A stretch of DNA of 54,402 bases from Pleurocapsales cyanobacterium LEGE 10410 (GTDB lineage Bacteria > Cyanobacteriota > Cyanobacteriia > Cyanobacteriales > Xenococcaceae), in assembly GCA_015207195.1 (NCBI GenBank), contig JADEXJ010000022.1:1-54402 (forward strand). Direction: 5' to 3'. A program made the position numbers and the translations under genes. Every line of letters starts with the position of its first letter. Within the stretch, counting starts at the first letter, position 1. The notes beneath the pieces are model-generated. The model saw only the letters and a program-made list of their open reading frames with translations, was not told the origin of the DNA and did not search any database. This document shows positions 42,935 to 51,602 of the stretch, in pieces.

Positions 42935-44131
42935 TTACCAGTTGCTCTGCTGAATTTGATTGTTAAAATATTCGACTCGGTAATTTAAGGATTTTGCCAA
43001 CTCTAAACCCTGCTGAAAAGATTGTCGAGCTTTCGTTGGTTGACCCGATTTTAAATATAGTTTCCCTATTGTATCGTAAGTATTTATTAAACCATAGTAG
43101 TTCAGGGATTGTTGCTGTACTTGAAGTAACTTAATATAGCTGGCGATCGCCTCATCGATCCGTTCGCTCTCTCGATATAGTTTTCCTAATTCAGATAAAG
43201 CATCGCTGGCAGTGGCTAACCTTTTAGTTTGAGATGCCGTTTTAAATGCTCGATTATAAGCTGCTATAGCTCGCTCGGTTTGGTTTGAGGTTTGATAGTC
43301 GCGGGCGATCGCTATTTCTAAATCTGCTATTTTATTTAATTGAGTATCATCATATTGCTGAATTAAACGCTGTCTGACTGCTATAGCTCGCTCGGTTTGA
43401 GCAGTGCGATCGTAGATATTGACCAAAGTATTGAGGTAAATAGTTTGCTTCTCAGATTGGCGATCGCTTAAAGCCAACAACTCCTGATAGATCGCAGCAG
43501 CTTGTCGATAATCAAAACGAGCTAGATAAAGTTTTCCCAAAGCAACTAAATCTTCTTCAATTGCTGCTAAATCGTCTTTTCTTCTGCTGTTACGCAAAAG
43601 TTGCTGGTAAATCTCTGTTGCTTTATCCAGATACCGTACCTGCTGATAGGCTGTAGCCAACCTTTCGAGTAGCTCGTAGGATAAAGATTTTTCAGCCGTT
43701 CCCTCTTGGATCATAATTAAACGTTCGGCAATATTGCGAACATCTCTGCCACGGTTTTCTTGCCAAGCGATCGCGCCAATCTTTCCTAAAGACTCAATTT
43801 CCTTGACAGGATCTAAAACACGGCTCAACCTTAACTGGCGATACCACAGTTCAAAGGCAACCTCGGTATTTCCTTGTTCTAGTTCGGCTTTGGCAGTGCG
43901 ATCGAGTTCTAAGATAGTCTGTCCAATCCGATATTTTTCCAATGAAGTTAGTTCCCGTTTGCTAGGGCGATCGGGAATTAAAGGATCGTTTTTTACTTCT
44001 ACCTCTAGAGGATTAACTGGTTGCGTTTGAGACAGAACAAAATTTTGACTGAGCGCAAAATAAAACATACTCAAAGACAAAAATATTTTGCCTATTTTGC
44101 CACTGCCAATAGAGAAATTTGAAATATTCAC
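42935..44131 (-). CDS. Secreted TPR-repeat protein
   Basis: 398 residues. Signal-peptide-like N-terminus (hydrophobic about 12-33, then SQTQPVNP). From about 70 to 390 it is a string of tetratricopeptide units: YLDKATEIYQQLLRN, DYRQAAAIYQELLALS, QTERAIAVRQRLIQQ, ERIDEAIASYIKLLQVQQQS, QPTKARQSFQQGLELAKSL. TPR arrays mediate protein-protein contact; partner unknown, probably periplasmic or thylakoid-lumenal. It is a single gene, convergent with the CRISPR relic. Confidence 0.8.
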   Translation of the reverse strand: MNISNFSIGSGKIGKIFLSLSMFYFALSQNFVLSQTQPVNPLEVEVKNDPLIPDRPSKRELTSLEKYRIGQTILELDRTAKAELEQGNTEVAFELWYRQLRLSRVLDPVKEIESLGKIGAIAWQENRGRDVRNIAERLIMIQEGTAEKSLSYELLERLATAYQQVRYLDKATEIYQQLLRNSRRKDDLAAIEEDLVALGKLYLARFDYRQAAAIYQELLALSDRQSEKQTIYLNTLVNIYDRTAQTERAIAVRQRLIQQYDDTQLNKIADLEIAIARDYQTSNQTERAIAAYNRAFKTASQTKRLATASDALSELGKLYRESERIDEAIASYIKLLQVQQQSLNYYGLINTYDTIGKLYLKSGQPTKARQSFQQGLELAKSLNYRVEYFNNQIQQSNW

Positions 44132-44150
44132 CTATAGAACTTCCGATTCA

Positions 44151-44164
44151 AAAACTATAGTTTT
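44151..44164. promoter_or_regulatory. 14-base palindrome upstream of the TPR gene
   Basis: AAAACTATAGTTTT is perfectly self-complementary and lies 20 bases before the start of the TPR protein gene, between divergent genes. It could be an operator; no known regulator site matches. Confidence 0.3.
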
Positions 44165-44283
44165 CTATGTAGACGAGGTTTAGCTATTGTCCATAGTAGT
44201 GTGAGAAATTATAAACCTTTAGATGGAAGCGATCGCACCCCGATTTAATCTAATTTCTATTTATAGTTAATAGAATCGGCAAC

Positions 44284-44727
44284 ATGACCCATACTGAAGC
44301 ACAAACAGAACATCATATATTTATTGAAGGAATAGCAGAATCAGTTATTGTTAATTACTTCGCCACGATTAACCGAGAAGAATTTGCAGCCACAGCAGCT
44401 TTATTTGAACCAGCAGGGGAAATGTTGGCACCTTTTGAAAAACCAATTGTCGGTAGAGAAGCGATCGCTACTTATTTAGATCAGGAAGCTAGAGGGATGA
44501 AGCTGCTACCAAGCCAGGGAATTTGTGAAACAACGGAAGACGGTATAGCCAGGATTAGGGTGTCGGGAAAGGTAAAAACTTCTTTGTTTAGCGTTAATGT
44601 AGCCTGGTTTTTTCACCTCAATGCAGACAGACAGTTAACTAAAGCCAGAATTAAATTGCTAGCCTCTCCTCAAGAACTATTAGGCTTGCAGTCTAAAACG
44701 GAGAAGCAACAAGCAAAAGATACCTAG
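44284..44727 (+). CDS. OCP C-terminal-domain homologue (carotenoid-binding CTDH)
   Basis: 147 residues with an NTF2-like fold: VIVNYFATINREEFAATAAL, PFEKPIVGREAIATYLDQEA, VSGKVKTSLFSVNVAWFF and IKLLASPQELL. Tyr25 and Trp108 correspond to the two residues that hydrogen-bond the ketocarotenoid in the orange carotenoid protein. Cys81 may be the redox Cys of the CTDH group that controls dimer formation. These proteins bind canthaxanthin or echinenone and pass it to helical carotenoid proteins. No N-terminal-domain partner (HCP) is in the window. Confidence 0.85.
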   Translation: MTHTEAQTEHHIFIEGIAESVIVNYFATINREEFAATAALFEPAGEMLAPFEKPIVGREAIATYLDQEARGMKLLPSQGICETTEDGIARIRVSGKVKTSLFSVNVAWFFHLNADRQLTKARIKLLASPQELLGLQSKTEKQQAKDT

Positions 44728-44757
44728 ACTTTTAGCGCACCGATTTATACTCGAAAT

Positions 44758-45498
44758 TTACGTTTGATCTGCTTGAAAAACCAATTCCCTCGTAGATAAA
44801 GTCTCTTTTACTTCGCGATCGTGAAAGATGCCAACTAAAGCAGATCCCTGTTGCTTTTTCTCGGTTAACAACTCAACTACAACCTGACGATTTTTAGCAT
44901 CCAAAGCTGATGTCGGTTCATCTAACAAAAAGATAGGATAATCGACGGCTAAGGCGCGAACGAGATTAACCCGTTGTTTCTCTCCTCCAGAAAAGGTTGT
45001 GGGAGATAGTTGCCATAGCCTTTCTGGTAGATTTAATCGGCTAAAGAGTTCTTTTATCTTCTGGTAAGCAACCTCGGTATCGCATCCTAACTCTAATAAG
45101 GGTTCGGCTGCAACATCTAAAGCTGGTACGCGAGGAATCACCCGCAAAAACTGACTGACATAACCGATAGTTTTCTGTCTGACTTCAATTACTTCGTGGG
45201 GTTGCAATTGCGCCAGATCCACCCAATGATTATTATGCTTGAGCCAAATTTCTCCAGCATCAATGCCATAGTTGCCATACAGAGACTTCATTAGAGTAGA
45301 TTTACCCGAACCAGACACCCCAGTTAAAGCAACGCATTCTTCTGTTTTTACTTCCAGACTGACATCACTCAATACTGGTAATTTAATTCCTCCCTGGTTG
45401 TGTAGGGTAAACCTTTTATGTATACCCGTGGCATATAAAAGAGTGTCGGGAGAAAGTGCTGTTTTAGGCGGATTCAGAGTATTGTTGGCAGTAAACAT
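44758..45498 (-). CDS. phnL: Phosphonate C-P lyase subunit, ABC-type ATPase PhnL
   Basis: 246 residues. Walker A GVSGSGKSTLMKS, signature SGGEKQRVNLVRALA, Walker B IFLLDEPTSALD and the PhnL-typical VGIFHDREVKE end. PhnL is an ABC-like ATPase of the C-P lyase machinery, associating with the PhnGHIJ core after PhnK. It is separated from phnK by a 218-base spacer with a 10-base repeat. Last phn gene of the cluster in this window; phnM does not follow. Confidence 0.9.
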   Translation of the reverse strand: MFTANNTLNPPKTALSPDTLLYATGIHKRFTLHNQGGIKLPVLSDVSLEVKTEECVALTGVSGSGKSTLMKSLYGNYGIDAGEIWLKHNNHWVDLAQLQPHEVIEVRQKTIGYVSQFLRVIPRVPALDVAAEPLLELGCDTEVAYQKIKELFSRLNLPERLWQLSPTTFSGGEKQRVNLVRALAVDYPIFLLDEPTSALDAKNRQVVVELLTEKKQQGSALVGIFHDREVKETLSTRELVFQADQT

Positions 45499-45665
45499 AA
45501 TAAGCAGCTTATGTATTTAGTTTCTGGTTTAAAATCTCTTTAGCAGCTTCAAAATCGGCATTTACCAAATAGGAAAAATGATAATAGTTAGCCAGATAAA
45601 AATTACAGTTGAATTTTTGATATCGATCGGCGATCGCTAAAAAACCATATCTAGCGTCAGACTTT

Positions 45666-45702
45666 TAAACTTTTTTAAACTTTTTTAAACTTTTTTAAAC
45701 TT
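45666..45702. repeat. 10-base tandem repeat between phnK and phnL
   Basis: CTTTTTTAAA is repeated three to four times right after the phnK stop. Poly-T stretches on the plus strand correspond to poly-A on the coding strand, so it is not an intrinsic terminator for phnK. Confidence 0.85.
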
Positions 45703-45716
45703 AGTTAGTAGTTGAA

Positions 45717-46487
45717 CTATGGTACTAAAGTTGCACTAACTAACTGCTGGGTATAAAAATGTTGTGGATCGTCTAACACCCTGTCGGTTAAACCTGATTC
45801 AACTATACTGCCATTTTTCATCACTAATAAACGGTGTGCCAATAGTCTGACAACGCCGAGATCGTGGGTAACTAAAATAACGCTGAGATTTAAATTTCTG
45901 ACTAGGGAACGTAACAAATCCAATAGCCTCGCCTGTACGGAAACATCTAATCCTCCTGTCGGTTCATCCATAAAAATCAAACGGGGTTTAGTGACTAATA
46001 CTCTGGCTAACTGTAAGCGTTGCTGCATTCCTCCCGAAAAAGTATGAGGAAAGTCGTCCATTCTATTAGTATCGATCTCTACTTGTTCCAGCCAATATGC
46101 TGCTTCTTGGCGAATGTTTCCGTAGTGACGCACCCCCACATCTAACAATCTTTCCGCTATATTTGCCCCTGCGGTAACGTTCATTCTTAAACCATCGCGA
46201 GGATTTTGTCGGACAAAACCCCATTCAGTTTTAGTTAGTTTTCGGTGTTGCGATTCGGGTATTTGTTTGATATTCAAAACCTGATTTTTCTGGTTGACAT
46301 AAATAACTTCTCCTGAATCGATTAATAAGTTATTACCAATACTATTCAATAAAGTAGACTTTCCCGATCCAGATTCACCAACGATACCTAAAACCTGTCC
46401 AGGATAAAGCTCGAAGGTAATATTATTACAAGCTTTAATATTGCCATAAGTTTTGGTTAGTTTGGTCACATTTAATAATGATTTCAT
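45717..46487 (-). CDS. phnK: Phosphonate C-P lyase subunit, ABC-type ATPase PhnK
   Basis: 256 residues. Walker A GESGSGKSTLL, PhnK-characteristic VRQNPRDGLRMNVTAGANIA, signature TFSGGMQQRLQLARVL, Walker B RLIFMDEPTGGLD and VTHDLGVVRLLAHRL. PhnK binds the PhnGHIJ core and is needed for C-P bond cleavage in vivo. It lies 58 bases after phnJ on the same strand. Confidence 0.93.
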   Translation of the reverse strand: MKSLLNVTKLTKTYGNIKACNNITFELYPGQVLGIVGESGSGKSTLLNSIGNNLLIDSGEVIYVNQKNQVLNIKQIPESQHRKLTKTEWGFVRQNPRDGLRMNVTAGANIAERLLDVGVRHYGNIRQEAAYWLEQVEIDTNRMDDFPHTFSGGMQQRLQLARVLVTKPRLIFMDEPTGGLDVSVQARLLDLLRSLVRNLNLSVILVTHDLGVVRLLAHRLLVMKNGSIVESGLTDRVLDDPQHFYTQQLVSATLVP

Positions 46488-46545
46488 TAGCTGTAATCGA
46501 TAATTTTGGTTGTTCGTTGTTGATGGCGATCGCTTGGAAATAATT

Positions 46546-47433
46546 CTACGAGTCTATTCCTGATTTCTGTTGATGATGACAATAATCTGTATCAGAACAA
46601 ATCCACATTCTTGTTCCTTGGTTGTCAGTCACAACCTCATCTAAATAACTATCAGTAGAACCGCAAAACTTACAGGCTTTGTTGTCCCATTTTTCTATAT
46701 TAAATGGATAGTCTTGAAAGTCTAAGCTTTTGACTTTTGTATAGGGCGGAACTGCATAAATCCGCTTTTCTCTTCCCGCACCAAATAACTGCAAGGCAGG
46801 ATTATTATTCATTTTTGGATTATCAAACCGAGGAATTGGACTGGGTTTCATTAAATATCTTTCATTGACCATTACGGGATAATCATAAGCCGTAGCAATA
46901 TGTCCAAAGTTCGTAATATCTTCATACAATTTTACATACATCGAGCCATATTCTTCTAGGGCGTGCATCTTTGCTGCTTCGGTTCTCGATGGTTCAATAA
47001 CAAACAAAGGTTCGGGCATAGGAACTTGATAGACGATAGTTTGCCCTTCTTTTAGTGGTGTTTCGGGGATGCGGTGACGAGTTTGAATTAAGGTTGCCTC
47101 GCTGGTTTTTTCGGTAGTATTTATGCCACAAACCTTTGCAAAAAATCGCCTGATGTTTACTGCATTAGTCGTGTCGTCTGCACCCTGATCGATTACTTTT
47201 AAAGTATCTGGTTTACCTATTACCGAAGCTGTTACTTGAATTCCCCCCGTTCCCCAACCATAAGACATGGGCATTTCACGGGAAGAAAAGGGTATTTGAT
47301 GTCCAGGTATAGCGACGGCTTTAAGAATAGCACGACGGAGCGATCGCTTGGTTTGTTCGTCGAGATAGGCAAAGTTGAAGCCTGATTCTGTTGATGCATT
47401 AGGTTGATTGTTAGTCGATTTTGTTTGAGTCAT
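46546..47433 (-). CDS. phnJ: Alpha-D-ribose 1-methylphosphonate 5-phosphate C-P lyase PhnJ
   Basis: 295 residues. The radical-SAM-type cluster cysteines appear as Cys254, Cys257, Cys279 and Cys285 (CKFC, then WICSDTDYC), with the same C-x2-C-x21-C-x5-C spacing as E. coli Cys241/244/266/272. Conserved MPMSYGWGTGGIQVTASVIG lies near 60. The enzyme cleaves the carbon-phosphorus bond. Length is normal and all motifs are intact. The region upstream of the start is shared with the divergent HigA-like pseudogene. Confidence 0.95.
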   Translation of the reverse strand: MTQTKSTNNQPNASTESGFNFAYLDEQTKRSLRRAILKAVAIPGHQIPFSSREMPMSYGWGTGGIQVTASVIGKPDTLKVIDQGADDTTNAVNIRRFFAKVCGINTTEKTSEATLIQTRHRIPETPLKEGQTIVYQVPMPEPLFVIEPSRTEAAKMHALEEYGSMYVKLYEDITNFGHIATAYDYPVMVNERYLMKPSPIPRFDNPKMNNNPALQLFGAGREKRIYAVPPYTKVKSLDFQDYPFNIEKWDNKACKFCGSTDSYLDEVVTDNQGTRMWICSDTDYCHHQQKSGIDS

Positions 47434-47556
47434 CAGCTAGTAAGATGAATTATAATTGACTTAACGATTTGATACTAAATATTAACTATAAAAAACAACT
47501 AATATTTTTTAAATATTTTCTAACTCACGCAGAATACAGTAAGGATAAATGGAAAA

Positions 47557-47961
47557 ATGACCCTCACTATCAATCCTGAGAATTATGGTAAATTGTCGTC
47601 TAAATATTTACCAAAAGTAATTTCCAACGAAGCCGAAAATGAGAGAGCTTTGAATATTGCCGAAACTTTATCTAATAAACATGATTTAACTCCAGAAGAA
47701 GAACAGATTTTAGATTTATTAGTAACACTAATTGAGAATTTTGAAGGTAAATAATATACTTTTGAAAACAACTCTACACCTTTATCTAGATTGCATCTTT
47801 TGGTTGAAGCTAATAATTTGAAGCAAGCCGATTTACTAAATATTTTTGGCTCTAAAGGAATTACATCTGAGATATTTAATGGTAAGCGTCAAATCAGTAA
47901 AACTCATGCTGTTAAATTAGGTGAAAAATTCAATGTCGATCCTGCTTTGTTTTTGATTTAG
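47557..47961 (+). pseudogene. HigA-like HTH antitoxin interrupted by one in-frame stop
   Basis: A single frame of 134 codons is open except for TAA at 47752-47754. The first 65 codons give the N-terminal part ending LTPEEEQILDLLVTLIENF; after the stop come STPLSRLHLLVEANNLKQAD, IFGSKGITSEIFNGKRQISK and VKLGEKFNVDPALFLI, the Xre-type HTH of COG5499 antitoxins. The tail is otherwise undamaged, so the nonsense mutation looks recent. No toxin gene lies upstream. It is opposite to all surrounding phn genes and abuts the FosA-like stop. Confidence 0.75.
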
Positions 47962-48372
47962 CTAGTCGAAAAATATCAGGTCTTGATATGGTTGATGTTT
48001 GATTGCTGCTAGGCGGGTTTGCCAGTTTCCGACATGAAGTTCTAGCTTATAATTGTCTGGATCGAGAATATATAAAGAGTCGCCTTCACTGGTGTTATCT
48101 TGCCAAAGTTTAAGTTCTAATTGTTCGAGATTTTGAGAGTAATATTCAAAGTTTTCTGGAGACAAACTAAAAGCATAATGAGTATATTTTGAGGATACTT
48201 GACCCTCTCCGTTTGCATTTAAAGATAGACATAGCCATAAATCTCCTGCTAATAAATATGCACCACGTTTCCATTTAGCCAGCGGTTTACAGCCCAGGAT
48301 ATCTTTATAGAAATTGAAAGATATTTCTAGGTCAGAAACTGATAGAGTTAAATGGTTTAATCCCGTAATCAT
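47962..48372 (-). CDS. FosA-like VOC metalloenzyme (glutathione transferase type)
   Basis: 136 residues. The vicinal-oxygen-chelate fold carries the FosA metal ligands at near-identical positions: His7 (GLNHLTLSV), His65 (YTHYAFSL) and Glu111 (KLELHVGNW), plus Thr9 and the potassium loop TSEGDSLYILDPD. FosA opens the epoxide of the phosphonate fosfomycin with glutathione. Here it lies inside the C-P lyase cluster, so an epoxy- or other phosphonate may be the natural substrate. The start is 35 bases after the preceding GNAT gene stop. Confidence 0.82.
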   Translation of the reverse strand: MITGLNHLTLSVSDLEISFNFYKDILGCKPLAKWKRGAYLLAGDLWLCLSLNANGEGQVSSKYTHYAFSLSPENFEYYSQNLEQLELKLWQDNTSEGDSLYILDPDNYKLELHVGNWQTRLAAIKHQPYQDLIFFD

Positions 48373-48407
48373 AGTGTTAATTTTGCTGAATGAAAAACTA
48401 CGATAAA

Positions 48408-48860
48408 TTATTCCGCTACATTCAATTGCTTGCGTAAAACTAACTGAGTTTTGTAAGGTTCATAACCTACATCTTGATAAAAAGTATGGGCTTGCTGGCG
48501 TGTAGTTCGCGATCGCACCTGAATTAAATTACATCCCTGTTGCTGCGCCCAGGTTTCTCCCCGTTGCAACAATAAACGTCCAATTCCATAGCCTCTAAAA
48601 TTTCGATCTACAATCAAACCACCAATTTCAGCTTGACGATCTGCTAATATTCCGTGAGTTAAATAAATATTAATCCAACCCAAGATAGATTCAGACTTGC
48701 AGGCAATATATACGATCCATTCTTGAGGTGTTGCTAAAGACTTTAAATACTTTTGAATTGCTTTTTCTGATATTGAATATCCAAGTTGTTCGGCTAGCAA
48801 GCCGATCGATCTAGCATCTTTAGCTGTTGCCTGGCGTATTTGCAAATTATTGCGTTCCAT
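48408..48860 (-). CDS. GNAT acetyltransferase, PhnO-like
   Basis: 150 residues. N-acetyltransferase fold with IRQATAKDARSIGLLAEQLG, the acetyl-CoA loop VDRNFRGYGIGRLLLQRGE and the C-terminal RQQAHTFYQDVGYE, close in layout to E. coli PhnO, which acetylates aminoalkylphosphonates. Located between phnI and the FosA-like gene on the same strand, supporting a PhnO-like role. The gap to phnI is 71 bases. Confidence 0.75.
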   Translation of the reverse strand: MERNNLQIRQATAKDARSIGLLAEQLGYSISEKAIQKYLKSLATPQEWIVYIACKSESILGWINIYLTHGILADRQAEIGGLIVDRNFRGYGIGRLLLQRGETWAQQQGCNLIQVRSRTTRQQAHTFYQDVGYEPYKTQLVLRKQLNVAE

Positions 48861-48931
48861 TTTGATTTAATTCTGCGATCGCCTTGATTTATTTTTCCTT
48901 AAACCAAAACTCTATGACGAAAGTGTCTTGC

Positions 48932-50092
48932 TCAAATCTTGCTGCATGAACTTGATGGGGGTGAGAATTGTTTTACAGCTTGATCATGATTATTCCGATC
49001 CACTTGTTCTTGTCTCATCTGCCTAACTAAATTTAATTCCGCCTGAAAATCAATGTAGTGAGGTAACTTTAAATGCTGGACAAAACCCTGCGCCTCAACG
49101 TTATCAGAATGATATAAAACAAACTCCTCATCTTGTGCCACCCCTTCAATAGTTTCACCAAATTCTTTTGCCCGTAATGCCCGATCTACCAACGCCATCG
49201 ACATCGCTTTGCGCTCGTTATAGCCAAAGGTTAAACCATAGCCTCTTGTAAACTGAGGCGGTAATTTTTTGCTACCTTTAAACTGATTGACCATCTGTAC
49301 TTCCGTTACCTGAATATCGGCGATCGCAATTTCAAACCCTAATTCTTCTGGTTCGATAATCACCTCAAGATCACCGACTCTAATTTCCCCCGCAAAAGGA
49401 TGATTTGTACCATATCCTCGTTGAGTAGAATAAGCCAATCCTAGTAAGAACCCCTCGTCAGCGCGGGCTAAATTTTGTAGTCTGGCATCTCTATTTGTCG
49501 GCGTAGTTAATGATTGACGGGTAATGTCAAATGGTTCATCGGTTGGGGCAAACGAGCGATCGCCCGTACTAGTTGTTTCTGGCTGAATCAATCCTTCTTC
49601 GCCCAAAGTATCGATCGCCCGTGAAGATGAATGACCATTCGCCCTGACATTATCGGTTTCTGGGGCAACATATTCACCATCTTCCGCAGCCAATTTGAAA
49701 TCTAGCAAACGATGAATATAGTCGTAAGTTGCCCCCAGTTTTTGCCCCCCTGGGACATCTTTAAAAATCGAGGAAATACGCCGTTGTAGCTGCATCTGGG
49801 CTGTGTCCAAAGGCTTACTATAATAGAGTCTCGGTAAAGTAGTTCGATATGCCCGTAAGAGAAAAATCGCTTCCACCAGATCGCCCCATGATTGTTTGAT
49901 GGCTAAGGCTGCCAAATCGCGATCGTACAAACTTCCTTCCGCCATTACTCGATTCACCGCCAAACTCAACTGCTGTTTGATTTGTTCGAGAGATAGTTCG
50001 GGGATATTGTTATCTCCCCGACGCATTGCCTGTAATAACGCCTCTGCATTTTGAATTGCTCGTTCGCCACCTTTTACTGCTACGTAAGCCAT
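48932..50092 (-). CDS. phnI: Phosphonate C-P lyase core subunit PhnI
   Basis: 386 residues, usual length. N-terminus MAYVAVKGGERAIQNAEALL is the PhnI hallmark; LAFAYSTQRGYGTNHPFAGE-like sequence (seen as GLAYSTQRGYGTNHPFAGEI), TEVQMVNQFKG, QFTRGYGLTFGYNERKAMSM and VLYHSDNVEAQGFVQHLKLP follow. With PhnG, H and L it transfers the phosphonate to the C1 of ribose of a nucleotide triphosphate. Its start is 33 bases after phnH. Confidence 0.95.
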   Translation of the reverse strand: MAYVAVKGGERAIQNAEALLQAMRRGDNNIPELSLEQIKQQLSLAVNRVMAEGSLYDRDLAALAIKQSWGDLVEAIFLLRAYRTTLPRLYYSKPLDTAQMQLQRRISSIFKDVPGGQKLGATYDYIHRLLDFKLAAEDGEYVAPETDNVRANGHSSSRAIDTLGEEGLIQPETTSTGDRSFAPTDEPFDITRQSLTTPTNRDARLQNLARADEGFLLGLAYSTQRGYGTNHPFAGEIRVGDLEVIIEPEELGFEIAIADIQVTEVQMVNQFKGSKKLPPQFTRGYGLTFGYNERKAMSMALVDRALRAKEFGETIEGVAQDEEFVLYHSDNVEAQGFVQHLKLPHYIDFQAELNLVRQMRQEQVDRNNHDQAVKQFSPPSSSCSKI

Positions 50093-50124
50093 ATTTTTAA
50101 AGGATAAGGGATGAATAAAGTTGC

Positions 50125-50709
50125 TTAGATCGGGTTAGATGTTCTTGGTAAGCCGACTACTTTGTCATGAGCAAAGAAATAAATATCTACTCCTAAAGGA
50201 TAGGAATCATGGTTTTTTTGCCACTGTTGCCAAAATGAATCTGCTAAATCAATTGGCATGGTGATTTGTCCGTTGATTCCCGCACCTGATAACGTCGGCT
50301 GTTGTAGGGAGGATTCGCTAATCGCTTCTGTTTGAACTAACAATATAGTAGAATCTTCGGGATCTACTGGCTTTCCCTGTTTGAATTGAGATAAAGGGGG
50401 CATATGATTTATATCCCAAATGACGGCAAAGTCAGCTTGGCTAGGATCTTTGGTGAAGCGACAACCAGTATGAAACAACAGCCAGTTTTTTACCTTTTCA
50501 TCTAACCCTGGTTGTAACCAGACAAGGGTTTCTAAATCTAATAAAGTCAAGCAAGCAGCAGCGCAGCCTGTATTAAATCCTGCTGGTGGGGTTAGTCGTG
50601 GGGTAATTTGATGTATCGTACCTGGTCTAGATAAAGCATCTAGTAAAGTTCTAAAGGTACTCTGAGAATCATGTATTAAATCCTGAAAGCCTGGCAGTTC
50701 AACAATCAT
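50125..50709 (-). CDS. phnH: Phosphonate C-P lyase core subunit PhnH
   Basis: 194 residues. PhnH features: GFQDLIHDSQSTFRTLLDAL, SRPGTIHQI, AACLTLLDLETLVWLQPGLD and PGVDIYFFAHDKVVGLPRT-like end (LGVDIYFFAHDKVVGLPRTS). The ATG overlaps the TGA of the upstream GNAT gene by one base shared frame (ATGA), so translation is coupled. Structural subunit of the PhnGHIJ complex. Confidence 0.93.
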   Translation of the reverse strand: MIVELPGFQDLIHDSQSTFRTLLDALSRPGTIHQITPRLTPPAGFNTGCAAACLTLLDLETLVWLQPGLDEKVKNWLLFHTGCRFTKDPSQADFAVIWDINHMPPLSQFKQGKPVDPEDSTILLVQTEAISESSLQQPTLSGAGINGQITMPIDLADSFWQQWQKNHDSYPLGVDIYFFAHDKVVGLPRTSNPI

Positions 50710-51146
50710 TGGTTTGGTGCTTTATAAAAGTAAACCTCATCCGATCCATCATCGTTTAATCCAGACAAAGAACCCGATCGCTTATATTTTCTGTTTCTAA
50801 TTAGATCGAGCATGATTGGATTATTGCTTTCTGTGGAAATAAATAATTGGCGATCGCTATACTCTTGTTCTATTTCTGACAGCAAAGCTGAAGCTATTCC
50901 TTGACGGCGATATTGAGGATGGACGCATAAAAAAGATATTAGAGGATGACCGAATAAACAACTTTCCTCTATAGTAGTTATATAACCGACAACTGTATTG
51001 TCTGAGATATAAACCTGTAAGCGTTTTTCTGCTATTTCCCGTTCTCTGTCTCCTCCAAATTTATCAAAAACATTGATTTGAATTAAATCTTGTTGTTTGC
51101 CTAGTCGAATCATAGTTTTCAAAGCTAGAACGCTGTCAATTATCAA
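50706..51146 (-). CDS. GNAT acetyltransferase in the phn operon
   Basis: 146 residues. GNAT fold with the acetyl-CoA loop VHPQYRRQGIASALLSEIEQ and a C-terminal EVYFYK strand. A later Met (MIRLGKQQD) is an alternative start. It sits 12 bases after phnG and overlaps phnH, so it belongs to the phn operon. It differs in sequence from the PhnO-like gene downstream; substrate unknown, possibly an aminophosphonate or ribosyl intermediate (inference). Confidence 0.7.
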   Translation of the reverse strand: MIIDSVLALKTMIRLGKQQDLIQINVFDKFGGDREREIAEKRLQVYISDNTVVGYITTIEESCLFGHPLISFLCVHPQYRRQGIASALLSEIEQEYSDRQLFISTESNNPIMLDLIRNRKYKRSGSLSGLNDDGSDEVYFYKAPNQ

Positions 51147-51158
51147 TTATCCATTGAG

Positions 51159-51599
51159 TTATTCCCCGCGCAGCATGGTAAAAAAGTCTACTTTGGTTGC
51201 TTCGGTTTGACGCTGTTGTTTTGCTTGTTGTTGCTGCAAGATAGTTTGCAAAGGTTGAATAATTTGGCTGTATATTTTGGGTTTCCAAGCTTCGGTTTGT
51301 AACAAGCCATCGCATACAGCAGCTAGTTCTGCATGACGCTTAGATCGCCCTCCGACATAGCCAAAACCAGTAAAGTCTTCAATCCTGACAACGCAGCGAG
51401 TAATCGTCATTTCACCCAAGTTAAATGCTTCTCCCGTACCGCCAGCCCTCCCTCTAACCATGGTTAACCCGATTTCTGGCGATCGCAAAAACGTATATTG
51501 AGGTAATTCCCCCAATGTCTCGATCCGTTGTTCTAGATGACTTAGGGAGGATTTAGCCAGAATTGCCATACTTGTTTGCCTTTCTGTTCGCTGTTCCAT
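51159..51599 (-). CDS. phnG: Phosphonate C-P lyase core subunit PhnG
   Basis: 146 residues as called. PhnG motifs: FLRSPEIGLTMVRGRAGGTG, FNLGEMTITRCVVRI, GFGYVGGRSKRHAELAAVCD and a C-terminal KVDFFTMLRGE. The start is uncertain: the ATG at 51599 lies only 4 bases from a candidate Pho box, whereas the ATG at 51569 (MAILAKSSL) has AAAGG upstream and would leave room for a -10. First gene of the leftward C-P lyase cluster. Confidence 0.92.
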   Translation of the reverse strand: MEQRTERQTSMAILAKSSLSHLEQRIETLGELPQYTFLRSPEIGLTMVRGRAGGTGEAFNLGEMTITRCVVRIEDFTGFGYVGGRSKRHAELAAVCDGLLQTEAWKPKIYSQIIQPLQTILQQQQAKQQRQTEATKVDFFTMLRGE

Positions 51600-51602
51600 G
51601 TT

